Positions 48,801-62,300 of a DNA stretch of 64,000 bases are shown piece after piece. Made by a program: the position numbers and the translations under genes. A model generated the notes under the pieces. It made no database searches. It was not told the origin of the DNA and saw nothing but the letters and a program-made list of their open reading frames with translations. Source of the stretch: Cervus elaphus (taxonomy: Eukaryota > Chordata > Mammalia > Artiodactyla > Cervidae); contig NC_057827.1 of NCBI RefSeq assembly GCF_910594005.1, forward strand, positions 248,001 to 312,000, in the 5' to 3' direction. Positions within the stretch are counted from its first letter, which is position 1. Each line of letters starts with the position of its first letter.

Positions 48801-51370
48801 AACTCAGGGTCCCTCTCACACACCTAGAGCTGAGAGAAGCCTCCTCTTGAGGTGCTTGTGGTAAGGTGGTATTCCTCTGGAGTCGAAGCCAGGGACTAAC
48901 CTCTCATCTCGAGTTGATTTTTGGTCCACGGAGCTCTTTTGTGATGCTACAGTGACCTCAGGATCCCTCTAGCCTTGAAACAGTGTTCTTGGGGTTTCTC
49001 TGGAGTGCCATGAAGGAAATCAAGGCTCCTTTCATGTGTGATGTGCAACACGGAATTGCTCTGCACGCAGTGCAGGGGAATCGGGCCTCATCTCGCGGCG
49101 AGGGGGAAGTCTCATGGTTTTTCTCGAGTTGCGGCGGGAACCTGGGGTATATTCTCGAGTTACGAAGGGGATGGCCCTTCCACACACGTGTTTGTTCAGC
49201 CACGTCAGGACTCTTGCCTAGTTGCGAGACACAACTCGGGATTCTCCTCGAGGCTTGGCAAGGCAATTGGGACGCCTCTCCCGCTGAGGCGGGAGACTAA
49301 GGGTCCCTTTCCACGTGCCACAGGAATCCTGGGACTCCTATCAAGTTTCACGAGGAGTCAGGCATCGTCTCCTTTGGAGGCACTGATCTCCGCGTACCTC
49401 TGGAGTTTTCAAAGGATGTGAGGCCTCCGGTCGCGATGAGGTGGGTAACTAGGTCTTTCTCTGTGGTCACGACAGGGGATTCAGACATCCTTTCATCTTG
49501 GGAGATGCAAGACGAGCCTGCATTCAAGTCACTGCAGGGATATCCAGCCTTATTTCGCGTCAGGGCATCGCGGTGTCCATTCCACTTGAGGCCGCAAACT
49601 CAGGGTCCCTCTCACATACCTAGAGCTGAGAGAAGCCTCCTCTTGAGGTGCGTGCGGTAAGGTGGTATTCCTCTGGAGTCGAAGCCAGGGACTAACCTCT
49701 CATCTCGTGTTGATTCTTGGTCCACGGAGCTCTTTCGTGTTGCTACAGTCACCTCAGGATCCCTCTATCCTTGAAACAGTGTTCTTGGGGTTTCTCTGGA
49801 GTGCCATCAAGGAAATCAAGGCTCCTTTCATGTGTGATGTGCAACACGGAATTGCTCTGCATGCAGTTCAGGGGAATCGGGCCTCATTTTGCAGCGAGGG
49901 GGAAGTCTCATGGTTTTTCTCGAGTTGCGGCGGGAACCTGGGGTGTATTCTCGAGTTACGACGGGGATGGCACTTCCACACACGTGTGTGTTCAGCGAGG
50001 TCAGGACTCCTGCCTAGTTGCGAGGGACAACTCGGGATTCTCCTCGAGGCTTTGCAAGGCAATTGGGACGCCTCTCCAGCTGAGGCGGGAGACCAAGGGT
50101 CCCTTTCCACGTGCCACAGGAATCCTGGGTCTCCTATCAAGTTTCACGAGGAGTCAGGCATCGTCTCCTTTGGAGGCACTGATCTCCGCATACCTCTGGA
50201 GTTTTCAAAGGATTTGAGGCCTCCTGTCGCGATGAGGTGGGGAACTAGGTCTTTCTCTGTGGTCTCCACTGGAGATTCAGACACCCTTTCGTCTTGGGAG
50301 ATGCAAGACGAGGCTGCATTCCAGTCACTGCAGGGATATCCGGCCTTATTTCGAGTCAGGGCATCGCGGTGTCCTTTCCATTTGAGGCCGCAAACTCAGG
50401 GTCCCTCTCACATACCTAGAGCTGAGAGAAGCCTCCTCTTGAGGTGCTTGTGGTAAGGTGGTATTCCTCTGGAGTCGAAGCCAGGGACTAACCTCTCATC
50501 TCGAGTTGATTTTTGGTCCACGGAGCTCTTTCGTGTTGCTACAGTGACCTCAGGATCCCTCTAGCCTTGAAACAGTGTTCTTGGGGTTTCTCTGGAGTGC
50601 CATGAAGGAAATCAAGGCTCCTTTCATGTGTGATGTGCAACACAGAATTGCTCTGCTCGCAGTGCAGGGGAATCGGGCCTCATCTCGCGGCGAGGGGGAA
50701 GTCTCATGGTTTTTCTCGAGTTGCGGCGGGAACCTGGGGTATATTCTCGAGTTACGACGGGGATGGCCCTTCCACCCACGTGTTTCTTCAGCGACGTCAG
50801 GACTCCTGCCTAGTTGCGAGGGACAACTCGGGATTCTCCTCGAGGCTTTGCAGGGCAATTGGGACGCCTCTCCAGCTGAGACGGGAGACCAAGGGTCCCT
50901 TTCCACGTGCCACAGGAATCCTGGGTCTCCTATCAAGTTTCACGAGGAGTCAGGCATCGTCTCCTTTGGAGGCACTGATCTCCGCATACCTCTGGAGTTT
51001 TCAAAGGATTTGAGGCCTCCTGTCGCGATGAGGTGGGGAACTAGGTCTTTCTTTGTTTTCTCCACAGGGGATTCAGACACCCTTTCGTCCTGGGAGATGC
51101 AAGACGAGCCTGCATTGAAGTCACTGCAAGGATATCCGGCCTTATTTCGAGTCAGGGCATCACAGTGTCCATTCCACTTGAGGCCGCAAACTCAGGGTCC
51201 CTCTCACATACCTAGAGCTGAGAGAAGCCTCCTCTTGAGGTGCTTGTGGTAAGGTGGTATTCCTCTGGAGACGAATCCAGGGACTAACCTCTCTTTTCGA
51301 GTTGATTTTTGGTCCACAGAGTTCTTTCGTGTTGCTACAGTGACCTCAGGATCCCTCTAGCCTTGAAACA
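45801..51370 (+). repeat. Seven-monomer higher-order repeat, oldest copy (P Q P Q S R R)
   Basis: Starts: 45801, 46597, 47392, 48187, 48983, 49779, 50575. The first six correspond to 51371, 52167, 52962, 53757, 54553 and 55349 at a constant 5,570 bp. Differences are a few per monomer: CTTCTACCC against CTTCCACCC near 46,793, GACAGAATTG against GACGGAATTG near 48,253, AGGTCTCC against AGGACTCC near 48,411, and CAGTCACCTC against CAGTGACCTC near 49,747. The last monomer (50575) has no partner at this offset; it matches 58531 and gives its right half to 55349. Confidence 0.88.
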
Positions 51371-53756
51371 GTGTTCTTGGGGTTTCTCTGGAGTGCCATC
51401 AAGGAAATCAAGGCTCCTTTCATGTGCGATGTGCAACACTGAATTGCTCTGCACGCAGTGCAGGGGAATCGGGCCTCATCTCGCGGCGAGGGGGAAGTCT
51501 CATGGTTTTTCTCGAGTTGCGGCGGGAACCTGGGGTATATTCTCGAGTTACGACGGGGATGGCCCTTCCACCCACGTGTTTCTTCAGCGACGTCAGGACT
51601 CCTGCCTAGTTGCGAGGGACAACTCTGGATTCTCCTCGAGGCTTGGCAGGGCAATTGGGACGCCTCTCCAGCTGAGGCGCGAGACCAAGTGTCCCTTTCC
51701 AAGTGCCACAGGAATCCTGGGACTCCTATCAAGTTTCACGAGGAGTCAGGCATCGTCTCCTTTGGAGGCACTGATCTCCGCGTACCTCTGGAGTTTTCAA
51801 AGGATGTGAGGCTATCGGTCGCGATGAGGTGGGGAACTAAGTCTTTCTCTGTGCTTTCCACAGGGGATTCAGACATCCTTTCGTCCTGGGAGATGCAAGA
51901 CGAGCCTGCATTGAAGTCACTGCAGGGATATCCGGCCTTATTTCGAGTCAGGGCATCGCAGTGTCCATTCCACTTGAGGCTGCAAACTCAGGGTCCCTCT
52001 CACATACCTAGAGCTGAGAGAAGCCTCCTCTTGAGGTGCTTGTGGTAAGGTGGTATTCCTCTGGAGACGAATCCAGGGACTAACCTCTCTTTTCGAGTTG
52101 ATTTTTGGTCCACAGAGTTCTTTCGTGTTGCTACAGTGACCTCAGGATCCCTCTATCCTTGAAACAGTGTTCTTGGGGTTTCTCTGGAGTGCCATCAAGG
52201 AAATCAAGGCTCCTTTCATGTGTGATGTGCAAGACGGAATTGCTCTGCACGCAGTACAGGGGAATCGGGCCTCATCTCGCGGCGAGGGGGAAGTCTCATG
52301 GTTTTTCTCGAGTTGCGGCGGGAACCTGGGGTATATTCTCGAGTTACGACGGGGATGGCCCTTCCACCCACGTGTTTGTTCAGCCACGTCAGGACTCCTG
52401 CCTAGTTGCGAGGGACAACTCGGGATTCTCCTCGAGGCTTGACAGGGTAATTGGAACGCCTCTCCAGCTGAGGCGGCAGACCAAGTGTCCCTTTCCACGT
52501 GCCACAAGAATCCTGGTACTGCTATCAAGTTTCATGAGGAGTCAGGCATCGTCTCCTTTGGAGGCACTGATCTCCGCGTACCTCTGGAGTTTTAAAAGGA
52601 TGTGAGGCCTCCGGTCACGATGAGGTGGGGAACTAGGTCTTTCTCTGTGGTCTCCACAGGGGATTCAGACATCCTTTCTTCTTGGGAGATGCAAGACGAG
52701 CCTGCATTCAAGTCACTGCAGGGATATCCGGCCTTATTTCGAGTCAGGGCATCGCGGCGTCCATTCCACTTGAGGCCGCAAACTCAGGGTTCCTCTCACA
52801 CACCTAGAGCTGAGAGAGCCTCCTCTTGAGGTGCTTGTGGTAAGGTGGTATTCCTCAGGAGTCGAAGCCAGGGACTAACCTCTCATCTCGTGTTGATTCT
52901 TGGTCCACGGAGCTCTTTCATGTTGCTACAGTGACCTCAGGATCCCTCTAGCCTTGAAACAGTGTTCTTGGGGTTTCTCTGGAGTGCCATCAAGGAAATC
53001 AAGGCTCCTTTCATGTGTGATGTGCAACACGGAATTTCTCTGCACGCAGTGCAGGGGAATCGGGCCTCATCTCGCGGCGAGGGGAAGTCTCATGATTTTT
53101 CTCGAGTTGCGGCGGGAACCTGGGGTATATTCTCGAGTTACGACGGGGATGGCCCTTCCACCCACGTGTTTCTTCAGCGACGTCAGGACTCCTGCCTAGT
53201 TGCGAGGGACAACTCTGGATTCTCCTCGAGGCTTGGCAGGGCAATTGGGATGCCTCTCCAGCTGAGGCGGGAGACCAAGTGTCCCTTTCCAAGTGCCACA
53301 GGAATCCTGGGACTCCTATCAAGTTTCACGAGGAGTCAGGCATCGTCTCCTTTGGAGGCACTGATCTCCGCGTACCTCTGGAGTTTTCAAAGGATGTGAG
53401 GCTATCGGTCGCGATGAGCTGGGGAACTAAGTCTTAATCTGTGCTTTCCACAGGGGATTCAGACATCCTTTCGTCCTGGGAGATGCAAGACGAGCCTGCA
53501 TTGAAGTCACTGCAGGGATATCCGGCCTTATATCGAGTCAGGGCATCGCGGTGTCCATTCCACTTGAGGCCGCAAACTCAGGGTCCCTCTCACATACCTA
53601 GAGCTGAGAGAAGCCTCCTCTTGAGGTGCTTGTGGTAAGGTGGTATTCCTCTGGAGACGAATCCAGGGACTAACCTCTCTTTTCGAGTTGATTTTTGGTC
53701 CACAGAGTTCTTTCGTGTTGCTACAGTGACCTCAGGATCCCTCTATCCTTGAAACA
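51371..53756 (+). repeat. Monomers 65-67 (P Q P), copy of 45801-48186
   Basis: Starts: 51371, 52167, 52962. They repeat 45801, 46597 and 47392 with private changes: GGCTTGACAGGG for GGCTTGGCAGGG near 52,440 and AAGTCTTAATCTG for AAGTCTTTCTCTG near 53,433. The last two monomers also match 56145 and 56940 at offset 3,978 (five units). One-base deletions in GAGAGAGCC (52,815) and GCGAGGGGAAG (53,080) are inherited from the source copy. Confidence 0.85.
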
Positions 53757-54552
53757 GTGTTCTTGGGGTTTCTCTGGAGTGCCATCAAGGAAATCAAGGC
53801 TCCTTTCATGTGTGATGTGCAAGACGGAATTGCTCTGCACGCAGTACAGGGGAATCGGGCCTCATCTCGCATCGAGGGGGAAGTCTCATGGTTTTTCTCG
53901 AGTTGCGGCGGGAACCTGGGGTATATTCTCGAGTTACGACGGGGATGGCCCTTCCACCCACGTGTTTGTTCAGCCACGTCAGGACTCCTGCCTAGTTGCG
54001 AGGGACAACTCGGGATTCTCCTCGAGGCTTGGCAGGGCAATTGGAACGCCTCTCCAGCTGAGGCGGGAGACCAAGGGTCCCTTTCCACGTGCCACAAGAA
54101 TCCTGGGACTCCTATCAAGTTTCACGAGGAGTCAGGCATCGTCTCCTTTGGAGGCACTGATCTCCGCGTACCTCTCGACTTTTCAAAGGATGTGAGGCCT
54201 CCGGTCGCGATGAGGTGGGGAACTAGGTCTTTCTCTGTGGTCTCCACAGGGGATTCAGACATCCTTTCTTCTTGGGAGATGCAAGACGAGCCTGCATTCA
54301 AGTCACTGCAGGGATATCCGGCCTTATTTCGAGTCAGGGCATCGCGGCGTCCATTCCACTTGAGGCCGCAAACTCAGGGTCCCTCTCACACACCTAGAGC
54401 TGAGAGAAGCCTCCTCTTGAGGTGCTTGTGGTAAGGTGGTATTCCTCTGGAGTCGAAGCCAGGGACTAACCTCTCATCTCGAGTTGATTTTTGGTCCACG
54501 GAGCTCTTTTGTGATGCTACAGTGACCTCAGGATCCCTCTAGCCTTGAAACA
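53757..54552 (+). repeat. Class Q monomer (reference example)
   Basis: Class Q follows the P-type linker and carries CATCAAGGAAATC, GTGCAAGACGG, CAGTACAGGGG, usually CTCGCATCGAGGG instead of CTCGCGGCGAGGG, CACCCACGTGTTTGTTC, CAATTGGAACGCC, GCCACAAGAATCC and GATGTGAGGCCTCC. Many members end with CAGGATCCCTCTC and the CAGGAGTCG...CTCGTGTTG linker; this one ends with the plain linker and has the local marks CTCTCGACTTTTC and GCGGCGTCC. Confidence 0.78.
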
Positions 54553-55348
54553 GTGTTCTTGGGGTTTCTCTGGAGTGCCATGAAGGAAATCAAGGCTCCT
54601 TTCATGTGTGATGTGCAACACGGAATTGCTCTGCACGCAGTGCAGGGGAATCGGGCCTCATTTTGCGGCGAGGGGGAAGTCTCATGGTTTTTCTCGAGTT
54701 GCGGCGGGAACCTGGGGTATATTCTCGAGTTACGAAGGGGATGGCCCTTCCACACACGTGTTTGTTCAGCCACGTCAGGACTCTTGCCTAGTTGCGAGAC
54801 ACAACTCGGGATTCTCCTCGAGGCTTGGCAAGGCAATTGGGACGCCTCTCCCGCTGAGGCGGGAGACTAAGGGTCCCTTTCCACGTGCCACAGGAATCCT
54901 GGGACTCCTATCAAGTTTCACGAGGAGTCAGGCATCGTCTCCTTTGGAGGCACTGATCTCCGCGTACCTCTGGAGTTTTCAAAGGATGTGAGGCCTCCGG
55001 TCGCGATGAGGTGGGTAACTAGGTCTTTCTCTGTGGTCACGACAGGGGATTCAGACATCCTTTCATCTTGGGAGATGCAAGACGAGCCTGCATTCAAGTC
55101 ACTGCAGGGATATCCAGCCTTATTTCGCGTCAGGGCATCGCGGTGTCCATTCCACTTGAGGCCGCAAACTCAGGGTCCCTCTCACATACCTAGAGCTGAG
55201 AGAAGCCTCCTCTTGAGGTGCGTGTGGTAAGGTGGTATTCCTCTGGAGTCGAAGCCAGGGACTAACCTCTCATCTCGTGTTGATTCTTGGTCCACGGAGC
55301 TCTTTCGTGTTGCTACAGTGACCTCAGGATCCCTCTATCCTTGAAACA

Positions 55349-56144
55349 GTGTTCTTGGGGTTTCTCTGGAGTGCCATCAAGGAAATCAAGGCTCCTTTCA
55401 TGTGTGATGTGCAACACGGAATTGCTCTGCATGCAGTTCAGGGGAATCGGGCCTCATTTTGCGGCGAGGGGGAAGTCTCATGGTTTTTCTCGAGTTGCGG
55501 CGGGAACCTGGGGTATATTCTCGAGTTACGACGGGGATGGCACTTCCACACACGTGTGTGTTCAGCGACGTCAGGACTCCTGCCTAGTTGCGAGGGACAA
55601 CTCGGGATTCTCCTCGAGGCTTTGCAAGGCAATTGGGACGCCTCTCCAGCTGAGGCGGGAGACCAAGGGTCCCTTTCCACGTGCCACAGGAATCCTGGGT
55701 CTCCTATCAAGTTTCACGAGGAGTCAGGCATCGTCTCCTTTGGAGGCACTGATCTCCGCGTACCTCTGGAGTTTTCAAAGGATTTGAGGCCTCCTGTCGC
55801 GATGAGGTGGGGAACTAGGTCTTTCTTTGTTTTCTCCACAGGGGATTCAGACACCCTTTCGTCCTGGGAGATGCAAGACGAGCCTGCATTGAAGTCACTG
55901 CAAGGATATCCGGCCTTATTTCGAGTCAGGGCATCACAGTGTCCATTCCACTTGAGGCCGCAAACTCAGGGTCCCTCTCACATACCTAGAGCTGAGAGAA
56001 GCCTCCTCTTGAGGTGCTTGTGGTAAGGTGGTATTCCTCTGGAGACGAATCCAGGGACTAACCTCTCTTTTCGAGTTGATTTTTGGTCCACAGAGTTCTT
56101 TCGTGTTGCTACAGTGACCTCAGGATCCCTCTATCCTTGAAACA
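55349..56144 (+). repeat. Hybrid monomer 70 (fusion of copies of 49779 and 50575)
   Basis: The left part matches 49779 (GCAGTTCAGGGG, TCATTTTGC, GGATGGCACTTCC, GCTTTGCAAGGC). The right part matches 50575 (CTTTCTTTGTTTTCTCC, GTCACTGCAAGG, GCATCACAGTGTCC). The switch lies between about 55,660 and 55,820. It carries CCGCGTACC where both supposed parents have CCGCATACC, so a later change or a third donor is involved. The same hybrid recurs at 60919. Confidence 0.78.
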
Positions 56145-59100
56145 GTGTTCTTGGGGTTTCTCTGGAGTGCCATCAAGGAAATCAAGGCTCCTTTCATGTG
56201 TGATGTGCAAGACGGAATTGCTCTGCACGCAGTACAGGGGAATCGGGCCTCATCTCGCGGCGAGGGGGAAGTCTCATGGTTTTTCTCGAGTTGCGGCGGG
56301 AACCTGGGGTATATTCTCGAGTTACGACGGGGATGGCCCTTCCACCCACGTGTTTGTTCAGCCACGTCAGGACTCCTGCCTAGTTGCGAGGGACAACTCG
56401 GGATTCTCCTCGAGGCTTGGCAGGGTAATTGGAACGCCTCTCCAGCTGAGGCGGGAGACCAATTGTCCCTTTCCACGTGCCACAAGAATCCTGGGACTGC
56501 TATCAAGTTTCACGAGGAGTCAGGCATCGTCTCCTTTGGAGGCACTGATCTCCGCGTACCTCTGGAGTTTTAAAAGGATGTGAGGCCTCCGGTCACGATG
56601 AGGTGGGGAACTAGGTCTTTCTCTGTGGTCTCCACAGGGGATTCAGACATCCTTTCTTCTAGGGAGATGCAAGACGAGCCTGCATTCAAGTCACTGCAGG
56701 GATATCCGGCCTTATTTCGAGTCAGGGCATCGCGGCGTCCATTCCACTTGAGGCCGCAAGCTCAGGGTTCCTCTCACACACCTAGAGCTGAGAGAGCCTC
56801 CTCTTGAGGTGCTTGTGGTAAGGTGGTATTCCTCAGGAGTCGAAGCCAGGGAATAACCTCTCATCTCGTGTTGATTCTTGGTCCACGGAGCTCTTTCATG
56901 TTGCTACAGTGACCTCAGGATCCCTCTAGCCTTGAAACAGTGTTCTTGGGGTTTCTCTGGAGTGCCATCAAGGAAATCAAGGCTCCTTTCATGTGTGATG
57001 TGCAACACGGAATTTCTCTGCACGCAGTGCAGGGGAATCGGGCCTCATCTCGCGGCGAGGGGAAGTCTCATGATTTTTCTCGAGTTGCGGCGGGAACCTG
57101 GGGTATATTCTCGAGTTATGACGGGGATGGCCCTTCCACCCACGTGTTTCTTCAGCGACGTCAGGACTCCTGCCTAGTTGCGAGGGACAACTCTGGATTC
57201 TCCTCGAGGCTTGGCAGGGCAATTGGGATGCCTCTCCAGCTGAGGCGGGAGACCAAGTGTCCCTTTCCAAGTGCCACAGGAATCCTGGGACTCCTATCAA
57301 GTTTCACGAGGAGTCAGGCATCGTCTCCTTTGGAGGCACTGATCTCCGCGTACCTCTGGAGTTTTCAAAGGATGTGAGGCTATCGGTCGCGATGAGCTGG
57401 GGAACTAAGTCTTTCTCTGTGCTTTCCACAGGGGATTCAGACATCCTTTCGTCCTGGGAGATGCAAGACGAGCCTGCATTGAAGTCACTGCAGGGATATC
57501 CGGCCTTATTTCGAGTCAGGGCATCGCGGTGTCCATTCCACTTGAGGCCGCAAACTCAGGGTCCCTCTCACATACCTAGAGCTGAGAGAAGCCTCCTCTT
57601 GAGGTGCTTGTGGTAAGGTGGTATTCCTCTGGAGACGAATCCAGGGACTAACCTCTCTTTTCGAGTTGATTTTTGGTCCACAGAGTTCTTTCGTGTTGCT
57701 ACAGTGACCTCAGGATCCCTCTATCCTTGAAACAGTGTTCTTGGGGTTTCTCTGGAGTGCCATCAAGGAAATCAAGGCTCCTTTCATGTGTGATGTGCAA
57801 GACGGAATTGCTCTGCACGCAGTACAGGGGAATCGGGCCTCATCTCGCATCGAGGGGGAAGTCTCATGGTTTTTGTCGAGTTGCGGCGGGAACCTGGGGT
57901 ATATTCTCGAGTTACGACGGGGATGGCCCTTCCACCCACGTGTTTGTTCAGCCACGTCAGGACTCCTGCCTAGTTGCGAGGGACAACTCGGGATTCTCCT
58001 CGAGGCTTGGCAGGGCAATTGGGACGCCTCTCCAGCTGAGGCGGGAGACCAATTGTCCCTTTCCACGTGCCACAAGAATCCTGGGACTGCTATCAAGTTT
58101 CACGAGGAGTCAGGCATCGTCTCCTTTGGAGGCACTGATCTCCGCGTACCTCTGGAGTTTTAAAAGGATGTGAGGCCTCCGGTCACGATGAGGTGGGGAA
58201 CTAGGTCTTTCTCTGTGGTCTCCACAGGGGATTCAGACATCCTTTCTTCTAGGGAGATGCAAGACGAGCCTGCATTCAAGTCACTGCAGGGATATCCGGC
58301 CTTATTTCGAGTCAGGGAATCGCGGTGTCCATTCCACTTGAGGCCTCAAACTCAGGATCCCTCTCACATACCTAGAGCTGAGAGAAGCCTCCTCTTGAGG
58401 TGCTTGTGGTAAGGTGGTATTCCTCAGGAGTCGAAGCCAGGGACTAACCTCTCATCTCGAGTTGATTTTTGGTCCACGGAGCTCTTTCGTGTTGCTACAG
58501 TGACCTCAGGATCCCTCTAGCCTTGAAACAGTGTTCTTGGGGTTTCTCTGGAGTGCCATGAAGGAAATCAAGGCTCCTTTCATGTGTGATGTGCAACACA
58601 GAATTGCTCTGCTCGCAGTGCAGGGGAATCGGGCCTCATCTCGCGGCGAGGGGGAAGTCTCATGGTTTTTCTCGAGTTGCGGCAGGAACCTGGGGTATAT
58701 TCTCGAGTTACGACGGGGATGGCCCTTCCACACACGTGTTTCTTCAGCGACGTCAGGACTCCTGCCTAGTTGCGAGGGACAACTCGGGATTCTCCTCGAG
58801 GCTTTGCAGGGCAATTGGGACGCCTCTCCAGCTGAGACGGGAGACCAAGGGTCCCTTTCCACGTGCCACAGGAATCCTGGGTCTCCTATCAAGTTTCACG
58901 AGGAGTCAGGCATCGTCTCCTTTGGAGGCACTGATCTCCGCATACCTCTGGAGTTTTCAAAGGATTTGAGGCCTCCTGTCGCGATGAGGTGGGGAACTAG
59001 GTCTTTCTTTGTTTTCTCCACAGGGGATTCAGACACCCTTTCGTCCTGGGAGATGCAAGACGAGCCTGCATTGAAGTCACTGCAAGGATATCCGGCCTTA

Positions 59101-59326
59101 TTTCGAGTCAGGGCATCACAGTGTCCATTCCACTTGAGGCCGCAAACTCAGGGTCCCTCTCACATACCTAGAGCTGAGAGAAGCCTCCTCTTGAGGTGCT
59201 TGTGGTAAGGTGGTATTCCTCTGGAGACGAATCCAGGGACTAACCTCTCTTTTCGAGTTGATTTTTGGTCCACAGAGTTCTTTCGTGTTGCTACAGTGAC
59301 CTCAGGATCCCTCTATCCTTGAAACA

Positions 59327-62300
59327 GTGTTCTTGGGGTTTCTCTGGAGTGCCATCAAGGATATCAAGGCTCCTTTCATGTGTGATGTGCAAGACGGAAT
59401 TGCTCTGCACGCAGTACAGGGGAATCGGGCCTCATCTCGCGGCGAGGGGGAAGTCTCATGGTTTTTCTCGAGTTGCGGCGGGAACCTGGGGTATATTCTC
59501 GAGTTACGACGGGGATGGCCCTTCCACCCACGTGTTTGTTCAGCCACGTCAGGACTCCTGCCTAGTTGCGAGGGACAACTCGGGATTCTCCTCGAGGCTT
59601 GGCAGGGCAATTGGAACGCCTCTCCAGCTGAGGCGGGAGACCAAGGGTCCCTTTCCACGTGCCACAAGAATCCTGGGACTCCTATCAAGTTTCACGAGGA
59701 GTCAGGCATCGTCTCCTTTGGAGGCACTGATCTCCGCGTACCTCTCGACTTTTCAAAGGATGTGAGGCCTCCGGTCGCGATGAGGTGGGGAACTAGGTCT
59801 TTCTCTGTGGTCTCCACAGGGGATTCAGACATCCTTTCTTCTTGGGAGATGCAAGACGAGCCTGCATTCAAGTCACTGCAGGGATATCCGGCCTTATTTC
59901 GAGTCAGGGCATCGCGGCGTCCATTCCACTTGAGGCCGCAAACTCAGGGTCCCTCTCACACACCTAGAGCTGAGAGAAGCCTCCTCTTGAGGTGCTTGTG
60001 GTAAGGTGGTATTCCTCTGGAGTCGAAGCCAGGGACTAACCTCTCATCTCGAGTTGATTTTTGGTCCACGGAGCTCTTTTGTGATGCTACAGTGACCTCA
60101 GGATCCCTCTAGCCTTGAAACAGTGTTCTTGGGGTTTCTCTGGAGTGCCATGAAGGAAATCAAGGCTCCTTTCATGTGTGATGTGCAACACGGAATTGCT
60201 CTGCACGCAGTGCAGGGGAATCGGGCCTCATTTTGCGGCGAGGGGGAAGTCTCATGGTTTTTCTCGAGTTGCGGCGGGAACCTGGGGTATATTCTCGAGT
60301 TACGAAGGGGATGGCCCTTCCACACACGTGTTTGTTCAGCCACGTCAGGACTCTTGCCTAGTTGCGAGACACAACTCGGGATTCTCCTCGAGGCTTGGCA
60401 AGGCAATTGGGACGCCTCTCCCGCTGAGGCGGGAGACTAAGGGTCCCTTTCCACGTGCCACAGGAATCCTGGGACTCCTATCAAGTTTCACGAGGAGTCA
60501 GGCATCGTCTCCTTTGGAGGCACTGATCTCCGCGTACCTCTGGAGTTTTCAAAGGATGTGAGGCCTCCGGTCGCGATGAGGTGGGTAACTAGGTCTTTCT
60601 CTGTGGTCACGACAGGGGATTCAGACATCCTTTCATCTTGGGAGATGCAAGACGAGCCTGCATTCAAGTCACTGCAGGGATATCCAGCCTTATTTCGCGT
60701 CAGGGCATCGCGGTGTCCATTCCACTTGAGGCCGCAAACTCAGGGTCCCTCTCACATACCTAGAGCTGAGAGAAGCCTCCTCTTGAGGTGCGTGTGGTAA
60801 GGTGGTATTCCTCTGGAGTCGAAGCCAGGGACTAACCTCTCATCTCGTGTTGATTCTTGGTCCACGGAGCTCTTTCGTGTTGCTACAGTGACCTCAGGAT
60901 CCCTCTATCCTTGAAACAGTGTTCTTGGGGTTTCTCTGGAGTGCCATCAAGGAAATCAAGGCTCCTTTCATGTGTGATGTGCAACACGGAATTGCTCTGC
61001 ATGCAGTTCAGGGGAATCGGGCCTCATTTTGCGGCGAGGGGGAAGTCTCATGGTTTTTCTCGAGTTGCGGCGGGAACCTGGGGTATATTCTCGAGTTACG
61101 ACGGGGATGGCACTTCCACACACGTGTGTGTTCAGCGACGTCAGGACTCCTGCCTAGTTGCGAGGGACAACTCGGGATTCTCCTCGAGGCTTTGCAAGGC
61201 AATTGGGACGCCTCTCCAGCTGAGGCGGGAGACCAAGGGTCCCTTTCCACGTGCCACAGGAATCCTGGGTCTCCTATCAAGTTTCACGAGGAGTCAGGCA
61301 TCGTCTCCTTTGGAGGCACTGATCTCCGCGTACCTCTGGAGTTTTCAAAGGATTTGAGGCCTCCTGTCGCGATGAGGTGGGGAACTAGGTCTTTCTTTGT
61401 TTTCTCCACAGGGGATTCAGACACCCTTTCGTCCTGGGAGATGCAAGACGAGCCTGCATTGAAGTCACTGCAAGGATATCCGGCCTTATTTCGAGTCAGG
61501 GCATCACAGTGTCCATTCCACTTGAGGCCGCAAACTCAGGGTCCCTCTCACATACCTAGAGCTGAGAGAAGCCTCCTCTTGAGGTGCTTGTGGTAAGGTG
61601 GTATTCCTCTGGAGACGAATCCAGGGACTAACCTCTCTTTTCGAGTTGATTTTTGGTCCACAGAGTTCTTTCGTGTTGCTACAGTGACCTCAGGATCCCT
61701 CTATCCTTGAAACAGTGTTCTTGGGGTTTCTCTGGAGTGCCATCAAGGAAATCAAGGCTCCTTTCATGTGTGATGTGCAAGACGGAATTGCTCTGCACGC
61801 AGTACAGGGGAATCGGGCCTCATCTCGCGGCGAGGGGGAAGTCTCATGGTTTTTCTCGAGTTGCGGCGGGAACCTGGGGTATATTCTCGAGTTACGACGG
61901 GGATGGCCCTTCCACCCACGTGTTTGTTCAGCCACGTCAGGACTCCTGCCTAGTTGCGAGGGACAACTCGGGATTCTCCTCGAGGCTTGGCAGGGTAATT
62001 GGAACGCCTCTCCAGCTGAGGCGGGAGACCAATTGTCCCTTTCCACGTGCCACAAGAATCCTGGGACTGCTATCAAGTTTCACGAGGAGTCAGGCATCGT
62101 CTCCTTTGGAGGCACTGATCTCCGCGTACCTCTGGAGTTTTAAAAGGATGTGAGGCCTCCGGTCACGATGAGGTGGGGAACTAGGTCTTTCTCTGTGGTC
62201 TCCACAGGGGATTCAGACATCCTTTCTTCTAGGGAGATGCAAGACGAGCCTGCATTCAAGTCACTGCAGGGATATCCGGCCTTATTTCGAGTCAGGGCAT

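Larger units (their letters stand above)
53757..59326 (+). repeat. Seven-monomer higher-order repeat (Q S R Q P Q R), second-last copy
   Basis: Starts: 53757, 54553, 55349, 56145, 56940, 57735, 58531; total 5,570 bp. From about 53.89 kb it matches 59.46-64.0 kb at offset 5,570, and I found no difference in the stretches I compared. Relative to the older copy (45801-51370) it has lost one R monomer by fusion in 55349 and gained a Q P Q R run (56145-59326) built from copies of 52167, 52962, a recombined Q and 50575. Confidence 0.9.
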
